Assembly (NCBI GenBank): GCA_964490895.1
Contig: CAZBEI010000062.1
Span: 1 to 22,810, forward strand
DNA length: 22,810 nt
Origin: JACRAO01 sp964490895
GTDB lineage: Bacteria > Bdellovibrionota > UBA1018
Direction: 5' to 3'
This document shows, piece after piece, positions 8,130 to 16,084 of this stretch. Every line of letters begins with the position of its first letter. Position 1 is the stretch's first letter. A program made the translations under genes and the position numbers. The notes beneath the pieces were generated by a model. The model did no database searches. It was not told where the DNA came from and saw nothing but the letters and a program-made list of their open reading frames with translations.

Positions 8130-9682
8130 GAAGCTAACCCCCCACCCATTGCAAGTCCAATTTTAGACTCCAGCCCCTCCCCTCTTTTAAACTGGGCCAC
8201 AATTTTTCCTTGAAACAACACTAAAATCCGATCTGAGAGCGTCAGAATCTCCTCTAACTCCGAAGAAACGAGCAACACCCCAGCGCCTGATTCTCGAGTT
8301 TGAATCATTTTTTTATGAATAAACTCAATAGCCCCCACATCCACACCACGGGTGGGCTGAAAAGCTATGAATAATTTTGGATTCTGAAAAAATTCTCTCG
8401 CAATCACCAGTTTTTGCTGATTTCCTCCAGACAACTGGTGAGTGAGAACAGAACTATCGCCCGGTCTAATGTCATACTCTCGGAGAGCACGCTCGGTTTC
8501 TTGTTTGAGTCGTTTCAGGGAAAGAATCCCCTGTTTTTGAAAATGATTTTTTCTTTGCAAGCCTAATAAAAAACTTTCACGAAGATTGCTGTCTATCAGC
8601 AAGCCTTGTTTTTGCCTGTCCTCTGGAACCAGACTCACTCCCAACTCTTTGACCTGTCTTGAAGTCAGCTCGAAAATATTTTTCCCTAACAAAGTGATCT
8701 CACCAGAAGTTTTTGCGTCTGACTTTTGTGGATCAATGAGCACACGAACTAACTCAGACTGGCCATTGCCATCAACCCCTGCAATACCCACAATTTCTCC
8801 CGGAAAAATTTGGAAAGAAATCCCTTTCAACTTCTCTTTGCCTTCTACAGAGAGATGGAGGCCATGGATTTCGAGCAAAGGTGCAGACCGACTCTCTTTG
8901 TAATCAGGAACTTTGACTTGAAGCAAAACTTTTCTTCCGACCATCAGATTGGCCAACTCTTGAGGCGAAGTATCGCAAGTCGTGAGATGGCCCGTGACTT
9001 TACCCGCACGGAAAACAGTGATAAAATCTGTACATTCCATAACCTCCTTGAGTTTATGCGTAATAATTAAAACCGTTTTCCCTTCTTCTTTTAATTTTTT
9101 TAAATTTGAAAAAAAAATCTCTACCTCTTTTGGAGTCAGTACAGCCGTTGGTTCGTCTAATATTAAAATATCTGCATCCCGATAGAGGAGTTTTAAAATT
9201 TCAACCCTTTGCTGTATCCCTAATGGAAGCTCTTCGATTTTACTCTCCCAAGGAATGGTAAGCCCATATTGCTTTGTTAAAAAATTTAATTTTTCTAAGC
9301 CTTTTTTTTTATCAATCGGCTGCAGACTTGAGGGTAAAAACTTAAAATATGGAGAAACGGGCTCATCCCCCAATAAAATATTTTCGAGACCACCATAAGA
9401 GCTCGCCAGCATAAAGTGCTGATGGACCATTCCAATCTTATTTCGAATGGCATCCGAAGGAGAACTCCAAGTGATTTTTTTTCCGTGGATTTTTATTTCT
9501 CCAGAATCCGGAAAACAAATCCCATAGAGGAGTTTCATGGCGGTAGACTTACCGGCGCCATTTTCTCCCACAATCCCGTGAATTGTGCCTTTTTTTACCT
9601 TAAAACTTACTTCGGAATTTGCCGCAAGCATGCCAAATTTTTTCGTAACTTGGGCAAACTCTACTGCAAGAGTAACATCCAT
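8126..9682 (-). CDS. ABC transporter ATP-binding protein with two cassettes, nucleoside/ribose type
   Basis: This 518-residue cytoplasmic protein with two ATPase cassettes powers the permease pair. The first cassette has Walker A GENGAGKST (39-47), a signature of the family's degenerate kind (LGIQQRVEILK) and Walker B ILILDEPTAVLTP. The second has a degenerate Walker A (GVDGNGQSE), a clean signature LSGGNQQKLVIAREF and a Walker-B-like LFIAFQPTRGVDVG. This is the usual state for the BMP/YufO and RbsA families, where the second site is altered. It begins seven bases after the binding-protein gene and ends in an ATGA overlap with the first permease gene. Confidence 0.9.
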
Positions 9683-9689
9683 GGTGTAT

Positions 9690-10676
9690 TTATTTTTTTC
9701 TAGAACCCATTGAATAATAATCTGGAACGATTATTTTTTTATGCATGATGTCTTCTTTTATTTTCTCGACTCGTTTAATCACTGCCGGCATTAATATTTT
9801 TGCATTGTACTCATCTTTAGAGAAATCCACAGATCCTGTGGTCAGTCCATAATAAACAACTCCGGGAGTATAAGCTCCCCCTGCTACATCGTCACAAGTT
9901 AAAAAAACTGCGGTATCCACTCTTTTTAACATGCTGGTTAAAATACGTCCTGGTTTAATCGAATCTTGGTTAGAGTCAACCCCAATGGCAAATTTATTCT
10001 TTTCTTCTGCCGCATCAAATACACCGAGACCTGAAGCCCCAGCTGCAGAAAAAATAATGTCTGCTCCATCTTCGTATTGCCGAATGGCAAACTCCTTTGC
10101 TTTAGGCGGATTGTTCCAAGCATCGGCTGTAGAACCAATGTATTTCGAAGTGACTTCAATCTTTGGATTGACGCTTTTTGCCCCTGCTACATAAGCAAGT
10201 TCAAATCTTTTAATGAGCGGAATTTCCATGCCCCCTACAAATCCAATTTTATTTGTCTTTGTGGTCAGTCCTGCAATAGCTCCTACCAAATACGAACCCT
10301 CGTGCTCATTAAATAGAATGGATCTAACATTGGGGGCTTTCACTTCGGCGTCTACTATGGCAAATTTTACTTTTGGGAATTGTGGAGCTACTTTTTTCAG
10401 AGCCTCTGCTTGTCCTACTCCGATTGCAATGACAAGATCATAACCCTTGCTGGCAAATCCTCTCAATAGGCTCTCATAAGAATTGTCGTCCGTGGCCTCC
10501 ACATATTTTAACTCCATCCTCAAACGATCTCTAGCTTGCGTTGCGCCCTTGTATGCTGAGGCATTGAAAGACTTGTCGTCTTTTCCGCCCTTATCTAAAA
10601 CTAAACCCAACTTCAATTTTGCTTCTGCTATGGAAAAATTTAGGAAAAAAACCAACACAATCACGACAATATGCAT
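9690..10676 (-). CDS. BMP/PnrA-family nucleoside-binding protein of the ABC importer
   Basis: This 328-residue periplasmic binding protein of the BMP (Med/TmpC/PnrA) family binds purine nucleosides in characterised members. A signal peptide (MHIVVIVLVFFLNFSIAEA) is cleaved before KLKLGL. There is no lipobox cysteine, unlike most Gram-positive and spirochaete homologues, so it should be soluble in the periplasm. Family blocks are the early GLVLDKGGKDDKSFN, then YLVGAIAGLTTKTNKIGFVGG, ADIIFSAAGASGLGVF and FAIGVDSNQDS. GGGGG lies four bases before the ATG. As first gene of the operon it has a candidate promoter at 10740-10711. Nucleoside specificity is inferred from the family. Confidence 0.9.
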   Translation of the reverse strand: MHIVVIVLVFFLNFSIAEAKLKLGLVLDKGGKDDKSFNASAYKGATQARDRLRMELKYVEATDDNSYESLLRGFASKGYDLVIAIGVGQAEALKKVAPQFPKVKFAIVDAEVKAPNVRSILFNEHEGSYLVGAIAGLTTKTNKIGFVGGMEIPLIKRFELAYVAGAKSVNPKIEVTSKYIGSTADAWNNPPKAKEFAIRQYEDGADIIFSAAGASGLGVFDAAEEKNKFAIGVDSNQDSIKPGRILTSMLKRVDTAVFLTCDDVAGGAYTPGVVYYGLTTGSVDFSKDEYNAKILMPAVIKRVEKIKEDIMHKKIIVPDYYSMGSRKK

Positions 10677-10710
10677 AAAACCCCCGTGGTTAAAGTTTTA
10701 GTCTGCGATG

Positions 10711-10740
10711 TGCATACCCGGGAACGAATAAGATGGTCAA
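10711..10740 (-). promoter_or_regulatory. Candidate promoter of the nucleoside transporter operon
   Basis: On the minus strand, TTGACC (10740-10735) and TATGCA (10716-10711) are separated by 18 bases, and transcription would start about 30 bases before the binding-protein ATG. The -35 element overlaps the stop codon of the upstream regulator gene. The match is moderate, and read-through from the regulator gene is also possible. Confidence 0.4.
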
Positions 10741-11633
10741 GAAGTTTTTGAGAATCGCTGTCCCAATAAAAAACAAAGAGAGAAAATCTTTTCTGGATTT
10801 TTCGTTTCAGCCAAATCTTTTACCTGTAAAACAAGCTCATCCATTTGAGAGATCAGATTTTCAACTTGTACAAGATTTAGCTCACGAGTGATCACCGTTC
10901 GATAGGCTTTGCGTGAAGAGACATCAGAATAGTCGATTTTTTTTAAGATGGATTGTGCATTGTGCAACCAGCTTTGATTTCGAACCTGAAAAAAATCTTC
11001 GTCATCTGGAAAGTAAAGCAGTCTTTTTAAGGCTCTGCATTCGTCACCTTTTTTATCCATCACCCCCAATTTGCCTAACTCATCCACCATCTTTACTGTT
11101 TTTTCAAAAGATATCTCATGTGCGAGAGCTAATTCACGAATCGATATCCAACCGGGTCCAAAGGAGTTCACATAAGTGAACAAATCACGATAAATGGGGT
11201 CCGCAGAAAAAAGTTCGAGATGGCTTCGATTAAAAACAAAAAAATCATCTAAAAGCAAGGTTTGAGGTTTAAGTGCACTGATCCCATCTGATTTAGTTTC
11301 TGGAATTACCATCTGGGCAAATTGATCGGAGAGTTCCTTTTGAATTTTTGAATCTACAATTTGAGCAAGACTCCATTGGCACAACCCCTTTAGCAATGGC
11401 ACCCCCAATCGTTTGCACAAAAAAAGAGCCTGATTTAAGTTTGGCAGCTGTTCGCCAGCCTCATATCTGGAATATTGAGGATAACTAATTCCAATATCGA
11501 CCTTATGGCAAAATTCTCGCGCAGATCGATATGCTTTTTCACGGTTTAGCTTTAGAAAATCTCCCCACATTTCATATTTGCACTTGCTCTTGAAACCCTC
11601 TGGAGAGGATGGAGTGACTTCTATTTGATCCAT
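10737..11633 (-). CDS. TIGR02147/DUF4423-like transcriptional regulator
   Basis: This is a predicted DNA-binding protein of about 298 residues. The first 75 residues form a Cro/CI-type helix-turn-helix (WGDFLKLNREKAYRSAREFC, then SYPQYSRYEAGEQLPNLNQA). The C-terminal half resembles the TIGR02147/DUF4423 region common in Bdellovibrio and Fibrobacter. It has a helix-turn-helix-like stretch (ISIRELALAHEISFEKTVKMVDELGKLGVM) and a late block RKAYRTVITRELNLVQVENLISQM. I choose the ATG at 11633 because AAGGGA precedes it and the HTH follows at normal distance; an open frame continues to 11687. It lies immediately upstream of and codirectional with the nucleoside operon, and divergent from the AAA+ regulator, so control of either is plausible. 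Confidence 0.65.
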   Translation of the reverse strand: MDQIEVTPSSPEGFKSKCKYEMWGDFLKLNREKAYRSAREFCHKVDIGISYPQYSRYEAGEQLPNLNQALFLCKRLGVPLLKGLCQWSLAQIVDSKIQKELSDQFAQMVIPETKSDGISALKPQTLLLDDFFVFNRSHLELFSADPIYRDLFTYVNSFGPGWISIRELALAHEISFEKTVKMVDELGKLGVMDKKGDECRALKRLLYFPDDEDFFQVRNQSWLHNAQSILKKIDYSDVSSRKAYRTVITRELNLVQVENLISQMDELVLQVKDLAETKNPEKIFSLCFLLGQRFSKTS

Positions 11634-11712
11634 ACTGCTAAATCCCTTAACTTGACGCACCATACAACGAGTTAGGCCAATTCTCAAGTCGTGAGATATT
11701 TATTTAATTACA

Positions 11713-11741
11713 TTGACACTTATTGCGCTTAGCGTTATACC
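11713..11741 (+). promoter_or_regulatory. Promoter of the AAA+ regulator gene
   Basis: TTGACA (11713-11718) is followed after 17 bases by TATACC (11736-11741). This is a perfect -35 box and a good -10 box at ideal spacing. Transcription would start around 11748, about 25 bases before the ATG at 11773. Confidence 0.6.
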
Positions 11742-11772
11742 CGGCTCGAACTTAAATGTGTAGGGGAACCCA

Positions 11773-12633
11773 ATGGAGATTGTACAGTTCATACCCGCTC
11801 ATCAGAGGAGGCTCGTAATGCTTGCATCGCAAGCAGAAAACGCCCCTGTGTTGATCTATGGCCCAAGCGGCTCCGGAAAAGGAGCCTTGGCTCAATGGAT
11901 TCATAAGAACAGCCCGAGGTCAACTCTGCCCTTTGTCACAGCAGAAAAAGAAAAAAGTCTCTCTCAACAAATTCCACTGGCTCAAGGCGGGACTTTCTAC
12001 CTTTCTGAAATTGGTGAATGGCCCTTGGCAGAACAAAAAATTTTAGAACAATTGTTAGATTCTAAATCCATTCCACATCCTAGAACGCCACAAATGCCCA
12101 TGCTCCTCAATGTCAGGGTCATGGCTACTACAAGTCAATCTTTAGAGGGAAGAGCACAGGGCGGACTTTTTAATAGTGAGCTCTTGCAAAAACTCAATGT
12201 TTTTAGACTTGAAATGCCTGCCCTCAGCAAAAGAAAAGAAGAATTCGAGGAAATCATGCTTGGACTCAAACAAGAGATCACTCATGAACTCCACAAAGAA
12301 CACATCAAAGAATTGAGCCCAAGCGTCTGGGAACGACTAAAAAAATATGACTGGCCAGGAAATTTGAGAGAACTCAGAAATGTCCTACGACTTGCTATTA
12401 TAACAGCAAAAGGAGATCAAATAGAATTGACTGATCTTCCTGATTTTGGGCACGATCGAGTTGATTTTCGAAAAACAAGAGAAGAATTCGAAAAAATTTA
12501 CATTTTAGAATTACTCAAAACCTTTGATTGGCAGATCGATACAACGTGTAGAATGTCCCGTATTGATAAGAACACTCTTCTGAGCAAGATGCATAAGTAT
12601 GGGATCACTCAACCGGAAGTATCGGTCCCATAA
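11773..12633 (+). CDS. Degenerate sigma-54-activator-like AAA+ protein with Fis-type HTH
   Basis: This 286-residue protein consists of a shortened sigma-54-interaction AAA+ domain (about 1-225) and a Fis-type helix-turn-helix (about 235-278, ending TLLSKMHKYGI). There is no receiver, PAS or GAF domain. Walker A is GPSGSGKG (30-37). The segment that normally carries ELFGHEKGAFTGA is absent: PFVTAEK is followed within about 20 residues by AQGGTFYLSEIGEW. Walker B has Ser78 where Asp is expected. The usual arginine-finger positions appear as Asn134 and Lys140 (LFNSELLQKLN against F R..L..RL). The sensor-II block WPGNLRELRN (194-203) is intact. It can hardly activate sigma-54 polymerase and is more likely a DNA-binding regulator that binds nucleotide. 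It has its own promoter and terminator. Confidence 0.8.
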   Translation: MEIVQFIPAHQRRLVMLASQAENAPVLIYGPSGSGKGALAQWIHKNSPRSTLPFVTAEKEKSLSQQIPLAQGGTFYLSEIGEWPLAEQKILEQLLDSKSIPHPRTPQMPMLLNVRVMATTSQSLEGRAQGGLFNSELLQKLNVFRLEMPALSKRKEEFEEIMLGLKQEITHELHKEHIKELSPSVWERLKKYDWPGNLRELRNVLRLAIITAKGDQIELTDLPDFGHDRVDFRKTREEFEKIYILELLKTFDWQIDTTCRMSRIDKNTLLSKMHKYGITQPEVSVP

Positions 12634-12688
12634 CCACCTCTGGAAGTTCTCCCCCCATCCCCCTATAACTTCCAGAGGTGGTCTTTTT
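12634..12688 (+). terminator. Rho-independent terminator of the AAA+ regulator gene
   Basis: CCACCTCTGGAAGTT (12634-12648) and its exact complement (12667-12681) form a 15-bp perfect stem around an 18-base C-rich loop, followed by TCTTTTTAT. The stem starts at the base after the stop codon. Confidence 0.9.
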
Positions 12689-12711
12689 ATGAAATCCACC
12701 TTCCCCCGAAC

Positions 12712-12761
12712 AATCAAATGGGCTTGCTGATTACTACTCAACAAGCCCTCATTATTTGATT
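12712..12761. repeat. Two-part inverted repeat in the gap between convergent genes
   Basis: AATCAAAT and GGGCTTG (12712-12726) face CAAGCCC (12742-12748) and ATTTGATT (12754-12761). The inner 7-bp stem closes a 15-base loop, and the outer 8-bp stem is offset by a five-base bulge on one side. It could stop minus-strand transcripts of the phospholipase gene, but there is no proper T-run, so its role is open. Confidence 0.5.
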
Positions 12762-12956
12762 CCCTTTTAACTGTTCCCACACAGTTACCGTTGCTTTCGC
12801 CTTCACCCAAACTCAGGCTTAAGCTCCTTGTAACTAACCCCAATATTCTTAAACGTCAATCCCCTAATAAGAAAAATGTCAATTTATTCGATAACTTAGC
12901 TATCACTCCATACAACAGTTTGCACCCTATAGTAGAAACTCTCACCGGGTGAAACT
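12762..12956. other. Non-coding gap before the phospholipase stop codon
   Basis: I see no supportable gene here. A frame of 110 codons on the minus strand runs from this gap back into the AAA+ gene, but it has low-quality composition and crosses the terminator. A small TCACC/GGTGA hairpin lies at about 12940-12952, just after the phospholipase gene on its own strand. Confidence 0.5.
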
Positions 12957-14240
12957 CTAGCTCGCCTTTTCGACGATTGGAGGGAGATTTTTGTTGGGCC
13001 GATCTTCAAAATCATACTTTCTCAAAGCTTCGATGGCCGCTCTAAATCCGCTTTTTACTAACTCGGACAGTTTTTCAGGGGACAAACTAAAATGTTCTCC
13101 AAAAAACATATTGGCATCTGTCGGGTTGGGATGAATGTAAATAGAGTCTACGTTCATTTTCTGATGAAGTTCAGACTCTAGTATTTCGCAAATTCTTTTC
13201 CTCTGGGCATCCGCAATACCCGCTTGCTTGCAATATCGAGAAACTGCTTCAATCGCATTTCTTTGAATTTTTTTATTATAAATATGATTGTTTATTTTTT
13301 GTTCAATCACCAAATAAATAGATTGAACAAGAATAGACGGCAACCCAAAATCAGTCAAAGATCCCACATTTTTTTGAAAATGATAGGGCTGGTGAGTGTA
13401 ACTTGCAATAATGAGATCAGCCCCAGCATCCACAGCCACATGGGTAGACAAAGTGTCTCTAATTTCTCCGTCGATGTAATAAACGGCTTTGCCGTTTTCG
13501 TTTTTGATGGGGTAAGGGGCAAAAGCGAAAGGCAAAGCAATGCTAGCCGCACAAGCCTCCGAAATACAAACATCGTTGTTGTACTGACAAGAGAGGTCAT
13601 GCAGTGGTGGCTGATAGTTATATTTTCCAAACACGACTTTTCGAGAATGATTGAGTTGAGTGGCCACAATAAATAAGTCGGGGCAGTAGTCTTTGAACTC
13701 ATTGGATGGCAAAACCTCTTTACGTAAGTATTGCTCTATGCCTTCTGTAGAAAAAAGACCGTTCATTTTTAACCAATTCAGTCGAAGGAGCGCCTCCCAA
13801 TTCCCCCTAAAAAGGTCGGCTATTAAATGCCTGATAAATAAAAGCTGAGAAAGCTGCTCTTTGGCCAACTCAGAACGAAATTTAAACATCTTCTGATAGG
13901 TGAGCCCAGGCAAAACTCGAGGGGTGCTGTCTTTTGGATCTGTGGGTTTTTGAGACAGAAAGGAGTTAAAAATATTATCCAAAGAGTAACCTGAGGCCAA
14001 AAATGAGACAATAATCGCTCCCGCACTCGACCCCACATAGGTGGAAACCTCCATGGGCTCTGGAGCTCTGCTCGGAATTCCTGACTGCAATGTCCCTCCA
14101 TAGAACTTAAACCCCTGTTCCTGAAGGGCAAGCGCCACTCCTAAGTGAAATGCTCCAGCTTTAGACCCCCCCCCACTGCAGACAAAAGCAATCTTTTTCT
14201 TCGAACCAACGGTTATTTTTCCGTTTTTTGGGTCATCCAT
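12957..14240 (-). CDS. Patatin-like phospholipase
   Basis: This 427-residue serine lipase-type enzyme would hydrolyse acyl chains of phospholipids. The oxyanion-hole loop is CSGGGSKAGAFHLG (21-34). The nucleophile elbow is GSSAG (70-74) with Ser72. The catalytic aspartate is Asp257 in YYIDGE, the DG[AGE] motif completing the Ser-Asp dyad. A further family block, ACAASIALPFAFAPY, runs at about 229-243. There is no signal peptide, so it is cytoplasmic or is exported by a route not visible here. The insertion between 80 and 190, rich in basic and aromatic residues, is longer than in minimal patatins. No clear ribosome-binding site precedes the ATG. It is divergent from the small HTH gene, 55 bases away, and could share a control region with it. 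Confidence 0.88.
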   Translation of the reverse strand: MDDPKNGKITVGSKKKIAFVCSGGGSKAGAFHLGVALALQEQGFKFYGGTLQSGIPSRAPEPMEVSTYVGSSAGAIIVSFLASGYSLDNIFNSFLSQKPTDPKDSTPRVLPGLTYQKMFKFRSELAKEQLSQLLFIRHLIADLFRGNWEALLRLNWLKMNGLFSTEGIEQYLRKEVLPSNEFKDYCPDLFIVATQLNHSRKVVFGKYNYQPPLHDLSCQYNNDVCISEACAASIALPFAFAPYPIKNENGKAVYYIDGEIRDTLSTHVAVDAGADLIIASYTHQPYHFQKNVGSLTDFGLPSILVQSIYLVIEQKINNHIYNKKIQRNAIEAVSRYCKQAGIADAQRKRICEILESELHQKMNVDSIYIHPNPTDANMFFGEHFSLSPEKLSELVKSGFRAAIEALRKYDFEDRPNKNLPPIVEKAS

Positions 14241-14295
14241 TTATACATTAAGAATACTTGAATTTACCGGCCCTGGAAATACAATAGAAGGTAGG

Positions 14296-14547
14296 ATGGC
14301 TGAGAATAACGGAAAATGGGTCCCCCTGTTAGATTATGCTGTATTCAAAGGAGTGAGCCTATCCACTTTGAGGCGCCACATTAAAGCCAAGAAAATTCAC
14401 AGCAAAAGCATCGAAGGAAAATATTTCTTGTGGTGCGACTTAGAAAATTCTTCGTCTGAGCACCTTTCCAAAGAACTCCAAAAAGCACAGGAAGAAATCA
14501 CTGAACTCAAAATGTTGGTCTCCCTTTATGAAGAAAATCACCTTTAA
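14296..14547 (+). CDS. Small helix-turn-helix protein with C-terminal coiled coil
   Basis: This 83-residue protein has an excisionase/MerR-like helix-turn-helix at about 9-35 (YAVFKGVSLSTLRRHIKAKK), a short strand pair (GKYFLWCDL) and a charged coiled coil (55-80: LSKELQKAQEEITELKMLV). The coiled coil would allow dimerisation. It should bind DNA; its targets are unknown. AAGG lies close upstream of the ATG. Its 3' end overlaps the start of the outer-membrane protein gene by 20 bases in another frame, so the two are very likely co-transcribed and translationally coupled. Control of that gene, or of the divergent phospholipase gene, is a reasonable inference. Confidence 0.75.
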   Translation: MAENNGKWVPLLDYAVFKGVSLSTLRRHIKAKKIHSKSIEGKYFLWCDLENSSSEHLSKELQKAQEEITELKMLVSLYEENHL

Positions 14548-16051
14548 CTTAGGAATCGTGTTTTTACTCGGCGTTCCTTTTGCTTTTGCCAATCCAGAAC
14601 TAGACCGACAATTTACGCTCGAAACTATTGGAGCCCTAAAGACTTTAGACAATGTAGATGGTGTATTTTCTGAGTATGTAAACACGGCACTCGAAGAATA
14701 TTTTTCTAACCAAACCCGCTTCCATTACCAGGACATTTCTAAAGCAAGCCTTGTTTTAACGAAATCAAAAATACCCTATTCAAAAATCGTTGAAGACACA
14801 GAAATTTTAAAACAAATTTCAAAATCTCTGCGATTAGAAAGCATTATTCGGACAAAAATTTTAAAGGAGGGATCCTCTTACCGATTTACTTTAGAGTGGC
14901 TCCACACACCCCAGATGGAACTCATGGCAGCCGAAACTTTCCAATTAGAAGAACCCAGCTCAGGTCAGCCCCTGGCCTCTGGAGACTTGAGAGGAGCTTA
15001 TCAAAAAGCTCTCGAAAACATGATCAGGAAAGTACCTTTTGTGGGACATGTAAGTGGACGGGATCAAAACAATGTCACCATCAACCTAGGATCCAATTCA
15101 CCTCTCAATAAAGGCGACATCCTCATCATTTCAAGTTTAAGCGAAGTCAAAAAACACCCCCTTCTCAAGTCCATCACAGAGTGGAAATTTTCTCCCATCG
15201 GAAAACTTCGGATTGAACAGATCGAGTCAGGACTTGCTTTTTGCGAAATTATTGAAGAAGAGCCTGGCAAACAGATTTCAAAATATCAAAAGATCACAGA
15301 GGTTATCCCGCTCCCAATCGCTACAAGGAAGGACACTCCTGAGCAAGAAATGCCACAACAAAAGCCCCCGTCTCTAGGTTGGGGAAATGGCGGATTGTGG
15401 ATTGGGAGCTTTAGTCGACAATATTCTACACAAAATGGAGCGAGTGGGTTTTCTGGAAGCAGTTTTTTGTATGGCGCTAAGATCGAAGGGCAGCTCTGGC
15501 TGACGCGTGATTGGTTTTCTGAACTGAGTTTTGGGTATGGATTATCAAGCTATTCTCAAAAAAATCTTGCCACAGGTACTGCCACTTTAGCGGGTGCAGT
15601 CAGCCAAACTGCTTTTCACTTCAGAGGAGATGTAGGATACAACTACTACCTACATGGAGACTTGTACGGTCCAAGAGTTTGGGCACGTGCTGGATACAAA
15701 GGCACTTCTTATTCTCTTCCCGCTTCTCTGACAGAATTTACAAGTCCTGTTTCTTTTAAAAGCCCCTTTGTCGGAGTGGGTGGAGAAATTCCTATCCGTG
15801 ACAAATATATTGTTAAAATGGGATTTGACCTGGGTGTCTTTGTGAGTGCAAAAGAAACCACGGCTACCTTGGGAACAATCACCAGTGCAACCGATATTAG
15901 TTTTTATATTGGAGGTTCCTATCGCATGGAACCCAAAATGACTCTCAACCTAGGTTTAGAAGTCTTGAGCCATGGGGCTGATTATTCAGATCAATCCTCT
16001 CTCACTCAAAAAATCGTCTCTGTCGGTCCGTCTCTCATTTATTATTTTTAA
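14528..16051 (+). CDS. Predicted outer-membrane protein: periplasmic FlgT/CsgG-like region plus beta-barrel
   Basis: This 507-residue protein has a signal peptide (MKKITFNLGIVFLLGVPFAFA) cleaved before NPELD. Residues about 25-135 resemble a small periplasmic alpha/beta domain. Residues about 168-255 contain a 'GHVSGRDQNNVTINLGS...NKGDILII' pattern like the SH3-type domain of FlgT. After a Pro/Gln-rich linker (about 260-285) comes a C-terminal barrel of about 220 residues (LWIGSFSRQYS, GAKIEGQLWL, ELSFGYGLSSYS, FHFRGDVGYNYYL and so on), ending VGPSLIYYF with the terminal Phe. Synthesis is probably coupled to the small HTH gene. The function is unknown; the two-part plan suggests an envelope-anchored receptor or channel. 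Confidence 0.75.
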   Translation: MKKITFNLGIVFLLGVPFAFANPELDRQFTLETIGALKTLDNVDGVFSEYVNTALEEYFSNQTRFHYQDISKASLVLTKSKIPYSKIVEDTEILKQISKSLRLESIIRTKILKEGSSYRFTLEWLHTPQMELMAAETFQLEEPSSGQPLASGDLRGAYQKALENMIRKVPFVGHVSGRDQNNVTINLGSNSPLNKGDILIISSLSEVKKHPLLKSITEWKFSPIGKLRIEQIESGLAFCEIIEEEPGKQISKYQKITEVIPLPIATRKDTPEQEMPQQKPPSLGWGNGGLWIGSFSRQYSTQNGASGFSGSSFLYGAKIEGQLWLTRDWFSELSFGYGLSSYSQKNLATGTATLAGAVSQTAFHFRGDVGYNYYLHGDLYGPRVWARAGYKGTSYSLPASLTEFTSPVSFKSPFVGVGGEIPIRDKYIVKMGFDLGVFVSAKETTATLGTITSATDISFYIGGSYRMEPKMTLNLGLEVLSHGADYSDQSSLTQKIVSVGPSLIYYF

Positions 16052-16084
16052 ATTTTTTGATAAAGTTCCAACCTGAAAGAAAAC

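Noticed and set aside
8586..9185. Several plus-strand frames of 67-105 codons
   Set aside because: They lie opposite the ABC ATPase gene, whose motifs run through the whole region.
12511..12843. Minus-strand frame of 110 codons
   Set aside because: It crosses the 15-bp terminator and overlaps the 3' end of the AAA+ gene; no start signal or family feature.
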